Positions 11,148-22,441 of a stretch of 42,639 nt of DNA are shown here, in pieces (the first letter of the stretch is position 1; every line of letters begins with the position of its first letter). A model generated the notes under the pieces. That model was given only the letters and a program-made list of their open reading frames with translations. It ran no database searches and had not been told where the DNA came from. The translations under genes and the position numbers were made by a program. Source of the stretch: Heliocybe sulcata (taxonomy: Eukaryota > Basidiomycota > Agaricomycetes > Gloeophyllales > Gloeophyllaceae); the NCBI GenBank assembly GCA_004369045.1, contig ML213509.1:1377971-1420609 (forward strand), written 5' to 3'.

Positions 11148-14100
11148 CTAAAGAGAGTCATCTTCATATGTCGCGATGCTCTTCAAGAACCGGCCGATCA
11201 CCGACTTGCCCTTGCGCAAGTTGGTCAGTGATATTCTCTCGTTCGGGAGATGCGCTTGATCCTTTGAGGACATTAGTGCATATAGCCAGGCTCTGGAAAG
11301 ACAAGCAGACGTACTGAGCTCTGACCCATCGGCAGATGCAACGCATGGCAGCCGAACTCCTTCTCTAGGTAGGGTATGCTGGGAATGGACTGAAGCAGGA
11401 GGACATCAGGACGCATCCAACAAGATATCGGCACAGTGAGAGCCTCACCCCTCCTTCTCTGATTCGCAGCGGATCCATCCCCCACTCATCCCGTATGGCA
11501 TTTTCCAAGGCTTTGAAGTATGGGTCTTCCAGACTACCCAGCCACCAATCTGCTTTATGGTCGATCGCCACCTACATTTCATCCCATCGCGCGTCAGTCC
11601 TTTCCGAAGAGGAAAGGCAATGACGATTAGTAGAAACAGTCTCGCGTACTTTCAGCTCGTTTGGTGACTTCAACACCAGAAAAGCGGACTGAAGGTGCTG
11701 GCATAACGACCGCGCAATAGTCTCAAGGTCCTGATCCGGTACGACTCTGATAGACACCTGCGCCTTTACCATCCCAGGAATAACGGTGGGATCTGGAATT
11801 TACTTATCAACGTGCACCCTTGCATGTCCCGTAACAGCCTTCCGGTGCAGAGGTTTGGAACTCACTCCTTGGACCGGACACTTCAATCCCGTGAACAGTC
11901 AGCGACGGCTCCCTCCATCTCGACGACAACGATGAAGCAGGTCTCTGAGTCACGACAGACAGCAACCGATATAACTGCTGCTCGTCCTCTGTCATAGGCC
12001 GCACATGGTCATCTGGCAGCCAAACAAGTCAGTGAGGATACGTATTGGAACAAGTGGAAGGAGCGGACAGAATCCGTCTATTAGAACGTGCCGCTGATCA
12101 TCCATCAATGTAGCCAGTATCTTGACCCTGTAATTCGCGATCAGCAGCATTACGTACGTTATTCTGAGGTAGAGAGCATACATGTCTAGCATTGGTTCCA
12201 CCATTGCGCCTCCTTCAACGCCAGAGTGGACGTCGGGCCTGTGACTGCGAATCTGCAGAAAGTGTAGTTCTCAGTGCCAGACCGAGAAAGAAAGTGCACC
12301 AAATGTACTTCTATACTGCATCGCACGACCCCGCGGAGTCCATACGTTATGCATGGCGGATCTTCCGTAATCCAGGTCGAGTTACTACGACAATATAGGT
12401 CTCAGCAAAAATATGCCGATACACTGGCATTTTCCAACCTGACGAGGATTGCATGAATAGGGCCAATCAGATCCTGCTGAGGATCAGTACCATCCGCGAC
12501 AAGCAAGCCACCCTGCTTACCTTATTCTTCCGGACGGCGTCGGCGAACCCGCGACTTCCAGCCTCTTCCTCTCCTTCCACCAAAAATATCAACTCCGCCC
12601 CAAGAGAGCGCTTACTCAAGAGCTCCGCAGCAGCGCAGGCTGCCGCGATTATCGGACCTTTGTTGTCCGTGACACCTCGCCCGTATAAGTACCCGTTGCG
12701 TCCAGACAGCGCAAAGGGATCGGAGGACCAGCCGTCGGAAGGAGCGGAGATCACGTCATAATGACTGTACTTCATTGTAAGATTGGTTAACGAAAAATGT
12801 GGAAGATGCGACATTTACCCGTAGAATAATATGCGAGGCTTGCGCTTGTCTGCTTGCGCGCCGCGATAAGTAGCCAGTACCAGTGGGTTTCCTCCTTCGC
12901 CTGTTGGCAACTAAGGGAGATTTGAGAGGGGCCAACATGAAGATCACGCCGATCTCGAACTTACAAGAGAGGCATCGGCGCCGAGTTGGTTAAAGCACTT
13001 TTTCAACCAGATCGCCGCTTGTCGGCAGTCCTCCTGGTGTGGGGAACTGTTGCTGATACTTGGTATCGAGACGAACTTAGAGAGTGCATAGATCATGTTA
13101 TCTACGCGCTATGAGGAGCATTCACATACATACGGTGGTCTGGGGCTTACCATCGACATTTTGGGAATCAACGGCTGCTAGTCCGTTGGTTCCTCGCGCA
13201 TCATATGACCCTGCGTGAAGGCCCGGAGGATCAATTTCCCATACCTTCAGAAGATGCGCTATAAGCAAGGGATATTCCCCCTGGACATATATAAAACAGA
13301 CCTTGATGTGATCGTCGTTTCCCCCTGTGACCAAACGGAATTGGTTTGACTGCCTGCAGCGCATCACTATCGAGGAGAGGACGATGCCACTGTGCGCAGA
13401 CCAAGAGGCCGTACAGTCGAATGTTCCAGACCACATCTACATTATCATATCAGTCAGAGCCAATACAGAAGTAGTAGCGGATGCCCACCTGCATCTGTCC
13501 ATTCGCTGAACAGGTGTAAAGGTCCGAATGGAGCATTGACAACGACAGCACATCCACCCCCTTCGAAGAAACACATGAGTTCTCGTGACGCCTTCGTAGC
13601 AGAACCATCGTGTGTTACCTCTTGGACAATGATCGTCCGCACTAGCGTCTTGGTCTCCAAGTCCCACACCTTTACATAGCCGTCTTGGCATCCCGCGAAT
13701 ACAGTATCACCCCGCACTGTCAATGATAGAACAGCACCGTGACAGCATTCCAAGGTGTGAAGTAGAGTAAGTCCAGCTTGGTCACAATTCCATAGCTGAG
13801 CGTGAAGTGAGCAAACAGGTCGTACAAACGGCTGGGCATACCTACCTTCACGGTTTCGTCACCACTGCCGGTGACAAGTTGTGTTTTCCCTTTTAATGTG
13901 GGCTCGGGATCATCGGACCCATCCCTGTTTGAGGGAAGTAGAGCCATACAATAGATATATCCGTAGTGGGCTGAATCAATAACGTTCTCAGGTGGAACAT
14001 GGAGAACTGCCCGAGGTAGAGAAACAGGAGCCGCCAGCTGCACACAAGGTTCCCCGTCAGAGGATAATGATGTTGACGGTGTCAAGGTCCCGTTGACTGC

Positions 14101-14827
14101 AAATATATCGGCGGCGCGCCTTTCGTACTGTGGATAACTGTCAAAGAACTTATGAGCTTTTCTGGCGCGGCTGCTGGGGGTGGAGGTCCCAGATCCAGGC
14201 TGCTGATCTCGGGGTGTGAAGCGATACCACTGTAGTGAGGTGTTCTGGCAACCAAAGTATATCGTCTGGAAGACGGGGCTCCAAATGAGAGAGAAGAGGT
14301 CGCCTGCATCGGTTTCCAAGTATGGGTGCAAGATGTATAACAGCCTGTGCGTCGTCGTCGACCATATCTGTTTGGAGTGTCAAGTACGCACGCCGGACCT
14401 GAGACAGATGACATACTCGGATGGTGCTGTCGCCTTCCTCGAAATCAGCGATGCCGCTAGACGGAGGAGAATGCCGCTTCTTACCTGACGCGCTGAATAG
14501 CCACTGCCTGTCTTCCGCGCACTCTAAGGCAAGAACGCTACCGGTATGACCCTTCAAAGTGGTCTTCAGCGTGCAGGTATGCCTGTCCCATACCTAACAT
14601 GGCGATCACGATTTCTTTCTCACAAGAACATACGGACTAGGCCGACTCACGCAGACGTCCTGGCTTTGACTTCCGCTATAAATATAATCCGCGTCAGCAG
14701 ATAGACTCAAGACAGAGTTATTTTGCTGATTGAAGGAATGCACGAGTCGCGGCGGTATGCTCGGCGGGATCCGACTAAGAGACGCTGGAGGTCGAGCGGA
14801 AGAAAGGGGAGGAATGAGCGTATTCAT
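11148..14827 (-). CDS. DUG2: Dug2-type WD40 + M20 metallopeptidase, glutathione degradosome subunit
   Basis: One multi-exon gene, by estimate 900-1,000 aa, that joins an N-terminal WD40 propeller to a C-terminal M20 peptidase domain, the layout of yeast Dug2. Start MNTLIPPLSS at 14827. WD40 blades include LSLSADADYIYSGSQ, GHTGSVLALE, LVTGSGDETVKV and VFAGCQDGYVKVWDLETK. The peptidase starts with MIYALSKFVSIPSIS (about 13095), then the metal-site stretches HYDVISAP and GRGVTDNKGP and the catalytic LVEGEEEAGS. The last exons give HALHLPMGQSS joined to LPNERISLTNLRKG, with the stop at 11148-11150. In yeast, Dug2 and Dug3 (a glutamine amidotransferase-like protein) cleave the gamma-glutamyl bond of glutathione, and Dug1 splits Cys-Gly. 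Metal ligands look intact. No DUG1 or DUG3 is in the window. It is divergent from the RPAP3-like gene. Confidence 0.87.
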
Positions 14828-15155
14828 TGGTGGCACAAAGGACGCGTACGATGGGGGATAGAGGAACTACTTGATTCATTGGTGATTGCACCCATGCTTT
14901 ATGAACAAGCGAACTACATTCAAATGAAATGCGCGAGTTCCGTGAGCCAATGTAGACGTATTAGATGGGACAGCGCCCAGATAGACGGCATGCGCGGGAC
15001 CTGGCATGTCCGACGCGACTTGCCGCCTACCATCATCTACTCACCCGCGGAATCTACTCCAGGTGGTGTCGACGGCCGACAGCAACACTGAAAACAGCAG
15101 AGGTCCAGTTATTTGCAGACGTGGCAGTTTCTCGGTCTCGTAAGTACCATCTCCG
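14828..15155. promoter_or_regulatory. Shared divergent promoter of DUG2 and the RPAP3-like gene
   Basis: 328 bases separate two start codons pointing away from each other, so the region must hold both core promoters. A CAAT-containing stretch lies near 14950 (GCCAATG). No TATA box is convincing and no coding signal is seen. Confidence 0.5.
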
Positions 15156-16655
15156 ATGGCGTCAACTGCAGCTCGGGCGGCCAAAGAAAAGGCGTGTATT
15201 GTGTGGAATTCCGAATTCGATTGACATTTGACTCTCATGCCCAGGGGAACGCAGCATTCAAATCCGGAGACTATCCTACTGCGATCGGTCACTATACATC
15301 GGCCATTCTCGCTGATTCAAAGGACCCCACGTTCCCTCTGAACCGTGCTGCAGCGTATCTCAAACTAGGCAAGTACGTGTTTCCCCGGGATGTCCTGCCC
15401 AAGAGCCTAACATGACGTGCTAAGACATGGCGACGCGGAGCGCGATTGCACAACCGTCCTGAGCCTAACTCCCCAAAACGCAAAGGCTTACTTTCGTCGC
15501 GGGCAGGCAAGAGTCGGTCTGGAGAAGTTTGCGGAGGCGCAAAATGGTTCGTGGAACTCACCATTCTGTTCGACTTGCTGATTCGAATACAACGCAATAG
15601 ATCTCCAGCAGGCGCTGCGGCTCGAGCCTTCGAAGGAGTCCGTGAAAGTCGAGCTCAAGAAAGCGCAGGAGCTTTTGCGGACAGCGCATGAGCAGACCAA
15701 GACGCGTGCGGTAGGTAGTTAATCTGTCCGTCATGCTCATCCCTTGAGCCTCTACTCCAGAAGGCTGCCCCTACCTCTATCGCACCTTCGCCAGCTCCTT
15801 CGTCACCCCAACCTCCAAACCCGCGACGGCGTCGTGTGCCAATAGCCATAGTGGAATCGGAACCGTCAGGCTCAAGCACACTAATCCCGACAAGGAATAA
15901 TTCGGCATTATCACAGGAAAGGCCCAAGTCGGAGAAAGATGATTTCATGAGAGCGGTCTCCTCCAGGCCGCTTGCTGCTGCCTCTCCATCATCCGCCCGC
16001 AAAACGTCTAATTCCCCTACAGCGACAGCGACGCCAGAGGCATCCTTAGCTGCGCCTAAACCGACTTCGTTCAAGGATGCCAAACAGGCTCGCGATAGTT
16101 CGAAGGTTAGCCGCACAGCCGGCGGTGGTATCTTTCGATCCTCTGGCGACCATCACATCTTGGAAACGATGGAACAAAACAAAGGACCTGCATCAATGGG
16201 TGCCAGTGCAAGTCCACCACCAGCCACTCCAACTGCGCCCACGACCAAATCATCGAAGCTCCCGTTCACACTGTTCACGTTTACGAGACAGTGGGAGTCT
16301 GCGAGGACGGATGAGGAGCGATGGAATCTCATGGCGGTATGCATACACCAGTTGAATATGTGGGAAAACCGATGACTGAGTAGTATTTCAGCAAATCTCG
16401 CCGGACTCTCTTCCTTCGCTCTTCCAGACATCTCTCGAGCCAACTCTTCTTGTCTCGATGCTCACAACGTTCCTCCACATATTGAGTGTGCCCGGCATAT
16501 CCGTCGGTGTGAAGGAGGACATCAGGCAATATATGCTCGCTCTTGGCAGGGTGCCACGCTTCAGCATAGTACTGATGCTAATGAGCAGGAGCGAAAAGGA
16601 CCTGGCGGAGCAGGTATGGCAGGAACTCGGCGGCGGCATGTGGGACGGGCTGTGA
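15156..16655 (+). CDS. RPAP3: RPAP3-like TPR protein (R2TP co-chaperone)
   Basis: Predicted 411 aa in six exons: 15156-15191, 15245-15372, 15425-15546, 15601-15710, 15761-16336 and 16392-16655. After a 12-codon first exon comes a TPR block, GNAAFKSGDYPTAIGHYTSAI ... FPLNRAAAYLKLGK ... AYFRRGQARVGLEKFAEA, which in this family docks the C-terminal tails of Hsp90 or Hsp70. A Pro/Ser/Thr-rich linker follows (about residues 133-280). The protein ends in the RPAP3 C-terminal domain, LPFTLFTFTRQWES ... SLEPTLLVSMLTTFL, which binds the RuvBL1/2 ATPases. The R2TP complex assembles RNA polymerases, snoRNPs and PIKKs. Intron 1 seems to use a GC donor (15192), since only that splice restores KEKGNAAFK. 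Yeast Tah1 is a shorter counterpart lacking the C-terminal domain. Confidence 0.87.
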
Positions 16656-17112
16656 GGTGATGTACAAAGAGGGCATCGTCGACCTTATAGCCATGTCTTG
16701 TGAATATTGATTTGATTTTGAATTTAAGCCTTCGCCTGTTCTGCGCATAATACGCATAGCATTTCCTGCTGCGCTTGACAGTTTCCTGGCTCGATCCTAT
16801 AGGCGATATGTTTCCGGCGTTGGAAATGGAGAGTCGAAGCCGACGTGTATGCGACATGTTTTCTGCGTAGTCCTTTGCCGACCATAACATGCGCTTGAGG
16901 ACTGCGCCTTAGTGAGGAAGTTGAGAGGATTGAGGGAAAATGGTGGAGTATCGCAATAAATCATAATGCTACATGAGTGTTACACAGTTGCGACGTATCC
17001 TCAATGTGAAAGTTCTTCATAATGACGAAATGAGCTGACTGAAGGAACCAACCAGTATTCCGGCACAAATAATGACCGAACATCTAGAGGTCATTACGGT
17101 GGACGTTCTCGG
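16656..17112. terminator. Convergent 3' intergenic region
   Basis: 457 bases between the RPAP3-like stop and the DUF6533 stop, which face each other. No gene supported. A short imperfect inverted repeat with arms ATGACCGA / TCGGTCAT lies at about 17072-17115, overlapping the DUF6533 stop. Confidence 0.4.
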
Positions 17113-19205
17113 TCATATCGAAAACCGCCTCCTACTGCGTCGACGCCGTTCCTTCACTGCTGGATAGGTAGGATGTCTAGTCGGCTTGGAGGAGTCTAAA
17201 AACCTCCAATTATACCCTTCTTCCCGCAAGATGTGCTTCAGCATCTCGATCGTGGTAGGCCTCTCCTCTCGTTCCCTATCTTCCTCACGGAAGAGGAGGG
17301 TGGCTTCTCTGTCGCGGTTCTTCGGTTTGGCCGCCTCAGAAATGTCGATAATTGGCGCTAACCCACGACGATCACCGGGGTCATGACAGGCGGAACAGAT
17401 GGCTCGGCGGAGGTTGAGCAGAAATCGCGAAGTCAACATCACCTAGGAGTAGATTGAGCAATGGCCCAGCCAGAATCATGCGTGACCGCTCACGTCGAAG
17501 CTATACAAAGATTCAGTGAGGATATCCCTTCCTGAGAATGGAAACACATACACATGATTGAAAGCCCAATTCACTGAATTATACTCTGGCTGTGAGGATT
17601 TATATCATTGCCGATCATACTGGTATTTCACGCAGGACCTACATGGAACTGGGACAGGATTTTAGCGCGTATATATCAGGACAAGCAGGCGTGACTCACC
17701 ACGAGCAAGACCAAGTTCGTGATCTTAATCGCCATTACTACTCTAGGGCTGATTTCGATATTGTCCTCCCACACCGACGGCTGTTGTACTCACAGGAAGT
17801 ATGTAATACCTACCGTTCGTATGAAGTAGATGTCGAAAGGTAGGTAAGCTGCTCACACACCGTCACGGAGTAGCAGAGTACCCAACAGTGCTGGGGTACC
17901 TTCGTAGCGAGCGATGATTGTCCGCTTCAGAGTGCAGACAAAAATCATCACATGGAACACTATGTTCGTAAACCAGAGCGTTATGAGGCCTGTGAAAGGG
18001 CGCAGGTGATGCGATCTCGTTCATGATGGGAATAGGCAGAGCACGTACGCGTCTTCATGTCAATGCTTGGCTCTAAATGTGAGACGCGTTCACGCAGTGA
18101 GATAACGTTCCACTTACGTTTGGGCAAAAATTAAGAAACATCCGACACTAGGAGGAATCGGCCCTCCTCCAATAAGCTTGACGGCGACCGTCTTTGACAA
18201 GTCAGAGATGCGGCTATAGAAGCCCAGCGAGGACTTGCCACTTACGACACCGACACCCAGTTCAATAATGTATGTCCCAGCGATCATCCACGCGACTGTG
18301 CTATTCAAGTCTTCTATCCATAGAGCGCGGACTTTGAGCATCAGAAGAACTGCAGGAGCCCGTCAAGATGTGCACGCTGTCAGACCACGAGGATCGACGG
18401 CAATGTACGTACTTCCTATAATCGCTTCGCTGAAGATTATGAGAGCAGGCGCGATGCGTGGCAGCGCCACGCCACAGAACTATTCCGGACTTGTTAACTC
18501 CACGAACACACTATTGCAGACTAGAGATTCTGACCATCGTCGACATGGTAGGCACTCCTAAGCCTGATCTCAAGGTCAGCTCCGTTGAAACCCGATGAAA
18601 CACTGGGCATTTTTGGCACTGACTTATCCCTATTACAAGGTAAAGGCCCGCTGAAATATAGCGATTCTGTAGGAGATGTTAGTGGCTTCACAGAGTGATC
18701 AAGCCTGTACGTACGAGCAAGAAGAGCAGAGTGACAATGCTGAACCTCCGTTGCCAAATCTGTTTGACTTCATCGAGGAATGTGACCGCATGATCATGAA
18801 GGAGGATGACTATGGAAAACTAAACATTTTCGGAAAGCCTTCAGCACGCAGACACTTACCTACAACTACAGCCATGTATAGCCGCTGCATAGTACTACAG
18901 TATGCAGCTTGAATGACGAGAAGAGGAGTAGAACCGGAATTTACTCACAGTAACCTGGTGAGCACTGCTAATCCGCTCGGCCCCACGGAGCACAAGTGAT
19001 TATCGAGGTGAATGACAGTCAGATTCCGTATAGAATGGGGGAAGAGTTCCTGGAACATTCCCAAGTAGAAGGCGCAAAAAATAGGCGGTGCTTTATGAGA
19101 CGCAGTCCCATTGGAGGCGGCAGCCAGGAAAGAATCCAGGTCCGGCATGCTCAACATGCCTGCGAAGTCGTTGTTTGTCGCCTGCAACATGGTCCCTTCT
19201 AACAT
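17113..19205 (-). CDS. DUF6533-family seven-TM membrane protein (5' end uncertain)
   Basis: The family signature is clear across spliced exons. VILLHDHAVTFLDEVKQIW and RRFSIVTLLFLL (exon 18715-18809) join by a phase-0 intron to NRYISAGLYL, the conserved first TM and loop. Later TM exons include CGVALPRIAPALIIFSEAII, MLKVRALWIEDLN with TVAWMIAGTYIIELGV, LITLWFTNIVFHVMIFVCT, and TIIARYEGTPALLGTLLLRDG. The last exon begins MLTSRFLLNLRRA, the usual cytoplasmic end, followed by a basic Arg-rich tail (stop 17113). This mushroom-expanded membrane family has no established function. The N-terminus is unsure: ATG 18890 opens directly before TM1, while a splice-consistent upstream exon would start at ATG 19205 (MLEGTMLQATNNDF) but gives a longer leader than I expect for the family. 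Confidence 0.7.
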
Positions 19206-19239
19206 AGAAAGAGAGTGGAGGGCCAAGTCTCGCCCCCGC

Positions 19240-20000
19240 TTCCGATGGTTACATATATATTATGCTGTTCATCAACTATGATGCATGATGCTGAGCCAAC
19301 CTACCACGGGCATTTGGTTCACTCCCACCGCTGACAGCGGGGTATTTGCTATGAGGAATGACATACCGATCATGATGATGTACTGCACTATGGCTTGGAG
19401 AAGATCGCAGAAGGTGCACAATCGGCGACGACGGGTCAATTTGATGAGAAGCCGAGGACTCATTGGTTGAGTATTTTGACACCGCAGTATACGTATGGAA
19501 TAGCTACTTACGTAGTTGTGCATTTGAGGAGTCGAGCTACCTCCACGTAGGCTGTACACGCATATTTTATAGCCGCATATCGGTGATAGACAAGGTGTCA
19601 GTCCAACTGAAGAAATACCGATAATGCCTACGCCTGCGGCGGAGAATCCTTGGCATACCTAGCCTACAACCATGAATTGAAGCGTAAGACGTCAGACGAC
19701 CGTCAACGATCACATCAAGATATGACCCGTCGCCTCGATCAATCAAGGAAACGAATGAAAGGCTTCTCGTGGGGGTATAAGCCACAGCGTGCAAAGGTAT
19801 GCAGGGAAAGAATGGACAGTCCTTTATTGGCAGCGAATGCGATTGGCTGACCTTTGATTCCTACTCCCGATATCCATCCTGTATGCTGATGGAGGATTCC
19901 CGAAATATCGTTGAATGTTATCGCATGGTCTCGAGACTGCAAGTCCGGATGAATAGCCTTCGTGAGCGGAGATTCTCTGCGGGTCTCTATCGCTAGTTTC
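19240..20000 (-). pseudogene. Possible decayed second DUF6533 copy
   Basis: On the minus strand after a good acceptor (near 19944) one reads SRDHAITFNDIS and, further on, IAFAANKGLSIL. These resemble the family's YDHxITF and LFFxNRYL positions. Downstream, a hydrophobic stretch LQAIVQYIIMIGMSFLI could be a TM remnant. I could not build a continuous model, so this is either a relic or chance similarity. Confidence 0.25.
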
Positions 20001-20942
20001 GGCGAGGAGCTGTGTCTGGTCTGGTAGGGCTTCTCCTGCCCCTGATTGAGACCCTCGAAGTCCCTTCTTGTACAGTTCTTATCCTCGATCTTGAAGACAA
20101 TGCCTACGACCCGCTTGAGCAAATGCTTGATGTTCGCAGTCGTACTGCTTGCTAAGCTCCAGCAAGACATTCATAATGTTCCAGACGGTAGGCACGAAAT
20201 CGGACGAGGCGTCGGCGAACCGACTCTGTATGCTGCTGTGGGTTTCCGGCATTTTGACGGGCTGCATTGCCGGCGTCTGCTGGGGAGGGTACAACATGGG
20301 CATGAATACATGTCCGGATTGAGAGCTGCATTTAATAGGTGGATACGGGGTTTCTTCTGGTAGACCACGTACAGAAACGCCATCGACTGCACACACGATT
20401 CAGCCGCGCTACTGTGCCCTCCCGCGCGTCTCAGCAAACACCGCAGAACATGCATAGAGCACCCAGCGTGCTTAGAGGCTGCAAGTCCGACCATGTACAG
20501 AGAGAAAGACCCAAGGCGCAAGAAAGCAACCGGTCAAGGAGTTAGCGCTATCCTTAGACTGCGTGGCATATTACTTCCCACGCCCCTCGAAACCTCCGGA
20601 CTCGAAAGTTTGGACGCCAACATCCCCCAATCCCGGCTTGTACTCTCAAGGTGAGCGTAATTCTTGGTCTGTGATGCAGTACGATGCTGCGGGAGTGGTC
20701 TGGCGTACCTCTGCTGCGGTAGAACGGGAGAAAGAACGGAGAAATCAGGTGGATGCGTGGTTGGCGGGATGGATGGAAGGGCACTTGGGGGTTACGCATA
20801 TGGTCGGAGAGGGCGGGTTGGAAAGAGGATGGTCCTGTTGTATGAAGGACGTGCGGAAGGGTTCTGTGTTTCCATTCTCGTGGCCTCGCACTTGTACACA
20901 TCCATGGCCACAGGGTTAACCAAGTCCGTTTCAGACACAAAA
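20001..20942. other. Unresolved region upstream of the uL23 gene
   Basis: No gene could be closed here. A minus-strand frame at 20079-20345 looks coding-like (DFVPTVWNIMNVLLELSKQYD) but lacks a recognisable family and clear partner exons. On the plus strand 20563-20919 is open but starts with GTG and overlaps an equally long minus-strand frame. The uL23 promoter and leader must lie in the last few hundred bases. Confidence 0.35.
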
Positions 20943-21604
20943 ATGGCCACTACCAAGAGCGCGAAGGGCAAGACTGGCAAGTCAAAATCCAGCGCTCCCA
21001 ATCCCGCCATCAAGGCAAAGGCCGCGAAGAAGGCCGCGCTGCAGGGCACGCACGCGCACGCGTCGCGCAAGACGCGCACATCCGTTTCCTTCCACCGCCC
21101 GAAGACCCTCCGCCTCGCTCGTGACCCCAAGTACCCAAGAAAGAGCATCCCCCATGCGCCCCGGATGGACCAGTTCCGGACGGTTGTTCAGTGCGTCGTG
21201 ATTTCTTTTACTTCTAGTGGATTTGGGAAGTGAGAGGCTGATTGCGTTGTGTGATGTGCAGGCCGCTGAACACGGAGTCTGCGATGAAGAAGATTGAGGA
21301 GAACAACACGCTTGTCTTTATTGTTGACATCAAGGCGAACAAGCGCCAGATTAAGGATGCAGTGAAGAAGCTTTGGGATGTGCAGGCCGCAAAGGTCAAC
21401 ACACTTATCCGGTGAGTAGAGGTATTCGTTATGTCTGCGTACCGATTTTGATTGTATGCTCTCAGACCTGACGGGAAGAAGAAGGCGTACGTCCGGCTGA
21501 CCGCCGACCACGACGCTCTTGACGTCGCCAACAAGGTGCGCAGAATATATCTACACCTCCTGACGTACCTGACGCGGCTATTATTTTAGATCGGCTTCAT
21601 TTAA
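20943..21604 (+). CDS. RPL25: 60S ribosomal protein uL23 (L23a / yeast L25)
   Basis: Predicted 160 aa in four exons: 20943-21190, 21262-21411, 21466-21535 and 21590-21604. The Lys/Ala-rich N-terminal extension (nuclear import and rRNA contact) is followed by [60 protein letters not shown] and [22 protein letters not shown], the whole uL23 fold. uL23 sits at the peptide exit tunnel and binds signal recognition particle and nascent-chain factors. ATG 20943 is followed by [12 protein letters not shown], a usual start. The last coding exon is only 15 nt and supplies IGFI plus the stop. Length is typical for fungal L23a and no defect is seen. Confidence 0.96.
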
Positions 21605-22441
21605 CCTGGTGGATAGTGACGTCTTATCTTTTCCGCTTTGCTGTGTTTACGTGGCTCATCCACTCTCATGTATGCCTATCCTCATGCCATTTATGCACCA
21701 AGCAATATATGACCGGCAGGGTTGATGGGATCTCCGGTTCCAACTGGAACATCTGTCCGGAATGACGTGCATCAGATGGCACCGTGATTCATGTACGTTC
21801 TGGAACTTGTTCAAGTATATCTGAAACAGTGGTGCATTTATGCGCGTCCGTGACCGGGAAATTACTGAACGTTGCGAAAGATGCGTTCAGGGATTCGTCA
21901 AGCTTAACGACCAACTTCAAGGCTATTAGTATTGGCCCGTTGTTACTTTGACCACCAGCTTCACATGGTCGTTGTTATGATGGGAATAGGCCTGGTAACT
22001 AGGGTGAAATTGCAAACGACGGGAGCGGCGTCTGCAGTAGTCTGAATTGTAGATCCTGCTAGACTGCCTGCTCACGATAGCCAAGCAAAGAGCACATAAC
22101 ACTGTCCTCTCGATTGCTTATGAGCCGCTGGACGGGCGAAACCAAGGAGAAATTGATCTGTTTCAACATCAGAAGGACCCTTCCATAACAGGCGCCAAGC
22201 AGTATTGCCGCCACGCTTCCCCTCTCGACGACGTGCTATTTATCCCTTCCCTTCTCTTCGTCTCTCATTTCGCTTTGCTCATCGTCGCGGCCGTCCGCCA
22301 ACCCGGTCTGTGCAAACCACTCCTCGCTGCCTCCCATAGCAGTCTCACCACGCTCGTTCTTCTGGCGGACTCCCCCTGCGGCGTCTCGCTGTCCGGCTCT
22401 TCAGCACATATATTCCGAAAATCATACACTGGTTTCTTCCA
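21605..22441. promoter_or_regulatory. uL23 3' flank and promoter of the Msb2-like gene
   Basis: 837 bases without a supported gene. The 3' UTR of uL23 must lie at the left. Just before the Msb2-like ATG the sequence is pyrimidine-rich (22225-22300) with a TATTTAT motif at about 22238, a candidate TATA-like element and CT-rich leader. A plus-strand frame at 22233-22559 overlaps the start and has no motif. Confidence 0.4.

Noticed and set aside
17072-17117. Short inverted repeat at the DUF6533 stop as a terminator
   Set aside because: Fungal Pol II termination does not use such hairpins; arms are short and overlap coding sequence.
20563-20919. 119-aa plus-strand frame upstream of the uL23 gene
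   Set aside because: Starts at GTG, overlaps an equally long minus frame and has no motif; more likely leader or promoter sequence.
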